Source of the DNA: a virus
Reading direction: 5' to 3' (one strand)
IMG/VR virus record: IMGVR_UViG_3300028840_002089
Coordinates: 1-24,630 of that record
Length of the DNA: 24,630 bases
This document shows, one piece after another, positions 21,129 through 24,630 of this stretch. Position numbers and translations under genes: made by a program. The notes beneath the pieces are model-generated. The model did not search any database and was not told the origin of the DNA. It saw only the letters and a program-made list of their open reading frames with translations. Positions within the stretch are counted from its first letter, which is position 1. Each line of letters begins with the position of its first letter.

Positions 21129-22074
21129 TGAAGATACGTTGAGTGATCACATCGGGCGTACACAGGAATCAGACATTGAACCCGCGAGACCGATGGACAG
21201 GGAAGGCAAGCAGATAATAAGAAAGAACCCCGTTCGAAAGGCGTCAGAGGACAAGGCCCCATGGAAAGGGGATGGCGAGATTGACAGCCTATGGGACATG
21301 GAGCTTGATTATTACCCCCATGCGGAAACAACTCCCTGGAACTTTAAGGATTTCCCGATTATTGAGGACTTTTATCAAAATCCCCCGTTTGTTGATGGAT
21401 ACGCGCAACCGTGGTTCAGATGGGGGGGGACTCCGGAAGATGCCGATATTCCCGAAGGAATCGGGGCATACGTAACAGGATGCGTGATTTCAATGCCCTC
21501 TCATGTGACGAACTGTTATCAGCCTATTTTTGGAAAATTTGTAATAAAGCCAACCGCAGTTACAAGCATAAAGGTTTATGGCGCTGCCAAGCTTCTATCT
21601 TATAACGCTGAAACAAATGTTATCGCCATAATGCCGCTTTTTAAAGATGCCCGATGGGTGGGGATTTTTACCGACACGGTTAAGGTCGTTGCGACCGGCA
21701 TGACGTTATTGGGAGGGAAAAAGTATTACGGCGAATGCGAAGCCACTATAGCTTTTTCCTGTACGGATTGTTGGGTTTACTTGGGTTATCTCACACCTGC
21801 CGGCGCGGGGGTTCTTTGCGGACCATCTAACGCGACAGGCTGTAGATCCGATCCATTTGATTTCAACCTTATAATAGGCGATAGCCGATGGTCCCCGATG
21901 GCCGGGAAATGCCGGGATACTTATAACTTAGCGACATGGACACCAGGATCATTACCCGCCCCTCCGGGATACACGCCCCATACCTTCGCCCTGGCTAACG
22001 GGTGTGGCGGATGTGGCGCTGGTTGCTATGCAGGTATGGGCGTCAGGTATTGGGAGTGGGCATGCGAAGATTAA
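21031..22074 (+). CDS. Cys-rich secreted protein of unknown function
   Basis: The 347-residue product has a Sec signal peptide (MKKIRNISLCLLALLILATT, cleavage near IQA). The N-terminal third is acidic and low in structure, then a predicted beta-rich part follows. The mature protein has 12 cysteines, many in pairs (CEATIAFSCTDC, CGPSNATGC, GCGGCGAGC), suited to disulfides outside the cytoplasm. No family is recognised. The start at 21031 has only a weak ribosome site and lies inside the previous gene in another frame; reading through that frame probably helps initiation. The end overlaps the next gene by 13 bases. Confidence 0.7.
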   Translation: MKKIRNISLCLLALLILATTIQAALRLPGMGSDEDTLSDHIGRTQESDIEPARPMDREGKQIIRKNPVRKASEDKAPWKGDGEIDSLWDMELDYYPHAETTPWNFKDFPIIEDFYQNPPFVDGYAQPWFRWGGTPEDADIPEGIGAYVTGCVISMPSHVTNCYQPIFGKFVIKPTAVTSIKVYGAAKLLSYNAETNVIAIMPLFKDARWVGIFTDTVKVVATGMTLLGGKKYYGECEATIAFSCTDCWVYLGYLTPAGAGVLCGPSNATGCRSDPFDFNLIIGDSRWSPMAGKCRDTYNLATWTPGSLPAPPGYTPHTFALANGCGGCGAGCYAGMGVRYWEWACED

Positions 22075-22343
22075 CATACGTTCTTTTAGGTATTTATATT
22101 GCCCTGTTGTCTTATGCCTTGATCGATCTGCAGGTCAGGCTTGAAAAAGGCGACCAGCACCAACATGCCATAAACATGGCGACCAGAAGGGTAGTGAATT
22201 TAGCCCATTACCGAATAATAGACAATCGAAAATTAATAAGCGCGGTGCTTTCCGATTTCGGGGTTCGCCTTTCAATTATAGAGGGAACCAGGAAGCAAGA
22301 ATTGAGTAATGACATGACCATAAAACGAAAACCCGGAGATTGA
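22062..22343 (+). CDS. Small N-anchored membrane protein
   Basis: ATG 22062 is preferred over 22002 because GGGAG lies about ten bases upstream and it starts just inside the previous gene. The 93-residue product has one N-terminal hydrophobic segment (LTYVLLGIYIALLSYALI, about 4-21) and then a helical, charged part, so a type II membrane topology is likely. This build fits an inner-membrane spanin-like or holin-like accessory, but no partner or endolysin gene is visible, so the role stays open. Confidence 0.6.
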   Translation: MRRLTYVLLGIYIALLSYALIDLQVRLEKGDQHQHAINMATRRVVNLAHYRIIDNRKLISAVLSDFGVRLSIIEGTRKQELSNDMTIKRKPGD

Positions 22344-22355
22344 GGCCGTAAAAAA

Positions 22356-22372
22356 TCCGGGCGGGTCCCGGA
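22356..22372 (+). terminator. Short GC hairpin between genes
   Basis: TCCGGG (22356-22361) pairs perfectly with CCCGGA (22367-22372) around a five-base loop, between the small membrane protein and the coiled-coil gene. It has no T-run, like the hairpins at 606, 9336 and 11260, so it is more likely a processing or stability element than a terminator. Confidence 0.4.
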
Positions 22373-22403
22373 AAATGCCGGAAAAGGCAAGTTGGAGGAC
22401 TAA

Positions 22404-23042
22404 ATGAGAGACTATTTTACCGAAAACATGGAATTGATGGCAAGGCAGGGCGGTTTCGGTACGGCTGCAATCGCCCCAATCCTTAGAGAACGCAATCAAT
22501 ACGCCCTCGGGAAAAAGAGGCTTCGTGAAGAGCAGGCCGAAAGCAAAAGGCGGTTCGATGTCAGCACAGAGCAATGGGAAAAAGATTTTGCTTTAAAAGA
22601 AAAGGAGTTACTGGACCGGATCGCCAGGCTGGATGAACAGCTTGAGATGCAAAAATCGAACACTGAATTCACTCAAGGAATGACCTTTTATAATCAGGGC
22701 GCGGGGCCGAAGGAGGGGCGGGAGGCGTTCAGGACTAAATTCGCCCCGGGATTAACGACTGAACCATATTACGATGATCCTGTTTTCGGAAATATGTACG
22801 GGTCAAACGCCTATTCCATGATGGACAGAAGAACCGGCGGCGGCGGCGGGTTTTCCGGGGGCGGAACTGGCGGCGGGTCTTTTACGCAGGATGTCAGTTT
22901 CCTTAATAATTTGGCTGGTCAATACGGAACGGGCCTCAAGCCTGCCAATATGGGGGGCCCTGGACTTCGGGAGAGGACCTACGACAACATCATGAGGGCA
23001 CTGAATAAAAGATTAAGCAGCTCAGGGAGGCGATGGGGATGA
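22404..23042 (+). CDS. Putative internal virion (ejection) protein, coiled-coil and Gly-rich
   Basis: The 212-residue product has a coiled-coil-like stretch at about residues 33-85 (RLREEQAESKRRFDVSTEQW onward, Lys/Glu/Leu-rich), then a Gly-rich linker (about 145-160) and a basic C-terminus. Position after the tail genes, and the two similar proteins that follow, fit the ejection proteins of P22-like phages, which leave the virion with the DNA. TTGGAGGA precedes the ATG. No sequence motif proves this. Confidence 0.6.
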   Translation: MRDYFTENMELMARQGGFGTAAIAPILRERNQYALGKKRLREEQAESKRRFDVSTEQWEKDFALKEKELLDRIARLDEQLEMQKSNTEFTQGMTFYNQGAGPKEGREAFRTKFAPGLTTEPYYDDPVFGNMYGSNAYSMMDRRTGGGGGFSGGGTGGGSFTQDVSFLNNLAGQYGTGLKPANMGGPGLRERTYDNIMRALNKRLSSSGRRWG

Positions 23043-24241
23043 TAATTTCAAGGGACATGCCAAGGGGATACGATAACATCAAGGCCGAACGGGATGATCT
23101 GGTCAGGCAATTAAACGAATTGAACGCCCAAAAGGTCAACACGTCAACATCCTATGGGGCTTTCGACCCCGATGCCAGCATTGAGCACGGATACCGTGAC
23201 GCACGACAATGGAACATGGAAGACATAGCCTCGAAAATGAACCGGATCAACCAGCTAAGGAGGTCTCAGCAGACCTACAATAGAGGTAATTGGGATACTG
23301 ACAGGGAGCTGCAAGGGCTTGAGGCCGATATGGCGCAAGAGTCGGGGCGTCAACGATTCTGGGATGATTACATGAAGGGGGTCAATGCCGATGCTGCATG
23401 GTGGGATGATCAAATGAATCAGAACGTTATCCTATCGGAGAGAACCCCGCCTGAAGGATCTCAGTCGTTTGAGGGTGCAGGGGATCGCTATAGAAGGGAA
23501 CCGGGGCGGACTTACGACCCCATGCCCGAGCTTCACGGATATGTTCCGGAAGGCGGCCAGCATCTTGGGTCATTCTCTAATAGGGGCGTTCCTGCCTTGA
23601 GGGGTAGGGGTGAATTAAGGGGCATTGAATCGGAGGCAGTGAAGCACCGGAGAAAAAAGGAGCTTGAGGAAATCAAACATTTCGGGAAAGAACGGCTCAC
23701 AAGGAAGCAGATGGCCGATATCGATATCAAATTAGAGGCTGAGTATGACGATAAATATACGGATGCCATGGGGAACGTCGTAAAAAACGCTCCTGATTTG
23801 TTGGAATACAAAGCCGAAAGATGGCGGCAGTTGTCCGGTCCTATGGAAGGTAGCGGACAGGGGCGGGCAACAGAAACGCAGAGAATCCCCCCAGGCGCGG
23901 ACATCATAGCGGACATCATTCAAAACCGCTTCATGGGTTCTGATGAGGAAAAGACACAACTCGCCATGGAGGTTATCCCTTTTCTTGAAAGTGGCGATAT
24001 TGAAGGAGCGAAAAACTTACTCAAAAAGGCGATTATGGCGAAAAACACAGGGACAACAGAAACAGGGGCGTATTCTCCAGGGGTGATAGAAAGAATTAGA
24101 AGCAGGAACCCTAAGCCAGTTTATGACTTACCAGGAGCCCTTAGATCAAGGCTCAAAGACAAATTTAAGCCAGATACGAACGAAGAAAGGCTACAGAGAT
24201 CAGAGTGGACAAGAAGGGTAATTCCAAGAAGTTACAGGTAA
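23039..24241 (+). CDS. Putative internal virion (ejection) protein
   Basis: ATG 23039 overlaps the upstream TGA (ATGA) and has GGGAGG eight bases upstream, so it is preferred to ATG 23033. The 400-residue product is hydrophilic: helical N-terminal part (ERDDLVRQLNELNAQ), a Trp-containing middle (WWDDQMNQNV), a charged helical segment (about 200-250) and a helical C-terminal part ending in a basic tail. It has no signal peptide or membrane segment. Its place between the other ejection-like genes suggests an internal virion role; no family is recognised. Confidence 0.6.
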   Translation: MIISRDMPRGYDNIKAERDDLVRQLNELNAQKVNTSTSYGAFDPDASIEHGYRDARQWNMEDIASKMNRINQLRRSQQTYNRGNWDTDRELQGLEADMAQESGRQRFWDDYMKGVNADAAWWDDQMNQNVILSERTPPEGSQSFEGAGDRYRREPGRTYDPMPELHGYVPEGGQHLGSFSNRGVPALRGRGELRGIESEAVKHRRKKELEEIKHFGKERLTRKQMADIDIKLEAEYDDKYTDAMGNVVKNAPDLLEYKAERWRQLSGPMEGSGQGRATETQRIPPGADIIADIIQNRFMGSDEEKTQLAMEVIPFLESGDIEGAKNLLKKAIMAKNTGTTETGAYSPGVIERIRSRNPKPVYDLPGALRSRLKDKFKPDTNEERLQRSEWTRRVIPRSYR

Positions 24242-24244
24242 ACA

Positions 24245-24630
24245 ATGCCATACTCAGATGAACTAATAGCCTATCTTTCAGGCGTTCATGATATCTCCAC
24301 TAATCCATCGGAACCGGACAGGCAGGCGATAACTCCTATGGGCGAGGGGAGCGGAGGCAATTCCCTTGTCAGTTACCTCTCAGGAGTTGATGTGGGAACA
24401 GAGGAAGGCCCTGCAATCACTCCGAGGCCTGAAACCACCATGGGGGGCCTTTTATCCGCAGGCGGCAGGGGTTTTCCCGAAGGCGTGACGACCGAAATTC
24501 CGTCAATGGTTGGCGGGGCTATTCAATTCACCGGATCGAATATATCCAAAGTCGCTCCATCGGTAGGGGAACAGTTTGAGTGGTTGGGTGAACTGGTCAA
24601 CGATTGGGCCGAGGAAACATCAAAGAACCT
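24245..24630 (+). CDS. Start of a large internal virion-type protein (3' partial)
   Basis: ATG 24245 begins three bases after the previous TAA, with only a weak AGG upstream, and the frame is open to the right edge (128 codons seen). The N-terminal part has two similar segments, LIAYLSGV at residues 7-14 and LVSYLSGV at about 45-52, each followed by an ITP motif, so it carries a short internal repeat. Then come MVGGAIQFTGSN and EQFEWLGELVNDWAEE, Gly and hydrophobic-rich helical segments seen at the start of large ejection proteins. The rest is outside the window. Confidence 0.65.
   Translation, partial: MPYSDELIAYLSGVHDISTNPSEPDRQAITPMGEGSGGNSLVSYLSGVDVGTEEGPAITPRPETTMGGLLSAGGRGFPEGVTTEIPSMVGGAIQFTGSNISKVAPSVGEQFEWLGELVNDWAEETSKN

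Noticed and set aside
1-24630. CRISPR arrays, insertion sequences, integrase or attachment sites
   Set aside because: No regularly spaced repeats, transposase or recombinase motifs were found in the window.

Overview
The window reads as part of the genome of a short-tailed (podovirus-like) double-stranded DNA phage or prophage. Nearly everything is on the plus strand in tightly packed, often overlapping genes with AGGAG-type ribosome binding sites. The gene order is that of a virion module: small terminase, large terminase, P22-sized portal, scaffold, major capsid protein, head-tail adaptors, beta-helix appendage, large tail protein and ejection-type proteins. Codon and base composition are moderately GC-rich, except for a few AT-richer inserts. 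The host cannot be named from the sequence. It is probably Gram-negative, because many products carry Sec-type signal peptides.

Layout. 1-597: the end of an unknown gene and a RusA-like Holliday-junction resolvase. 598-1014: a non-coding control region with a perfect 16-bp palindrome, further inverted TGTGGT motifs and a sigma70-like promoter facing the virion genes. 1015-1708: three small genes. 1721-5880: terminase subunits and portal. 5880-7328: an AT-rich cargo gene bounded by a short direct repeat, then small genes including one with a DnaJ-like zinc motif. 7420-11254: a secreted protein, the scaffold and the capsid gene, which is split by a 931-nt group I intron carrying an HNH homing endonuclease gene on the opposite strand. 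11314-19725: decoration/connector-type proteins, a chain of signal-peptide proteins, a beta-helix protein interrupted by an in-frame TGA, and a 1003-residue tail protein. 19718-20836: an accessory insert with one minus-strand secreted protein and a split polynucleotide kinase/phosphatase pair. 20841-24630: secreted or membrane proteins and coiled-coil or Gly-rich proteins typical of ejection modules, running off the right edge.

How the parts fit. Terminase packages DNA through the portal into a shell built from scaffold and capsid protein. Capsid protein can be made only after the intron is spliced, since unspliced RNA stops after 46 residues. Adaptors and the tail protein close the neck, and the last genes probably supply internal proteins.

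The most unusual features are: (i) seven predicted Sec signal peptides in a virion gene cluster, including on adaptor-like and tail-like proteins that normally stay in the cytoplasm; (ii) an in-frame TGA in the beta-helix gene followed by a small SECIS-like hairpin; (iii) the antisense homing gene with its own promoter and ribosome binding site; and (iv) the repeat-flanked cargo gene after the portal. No tRNA, CRISPR array, integrase or lysis gene was recognised.
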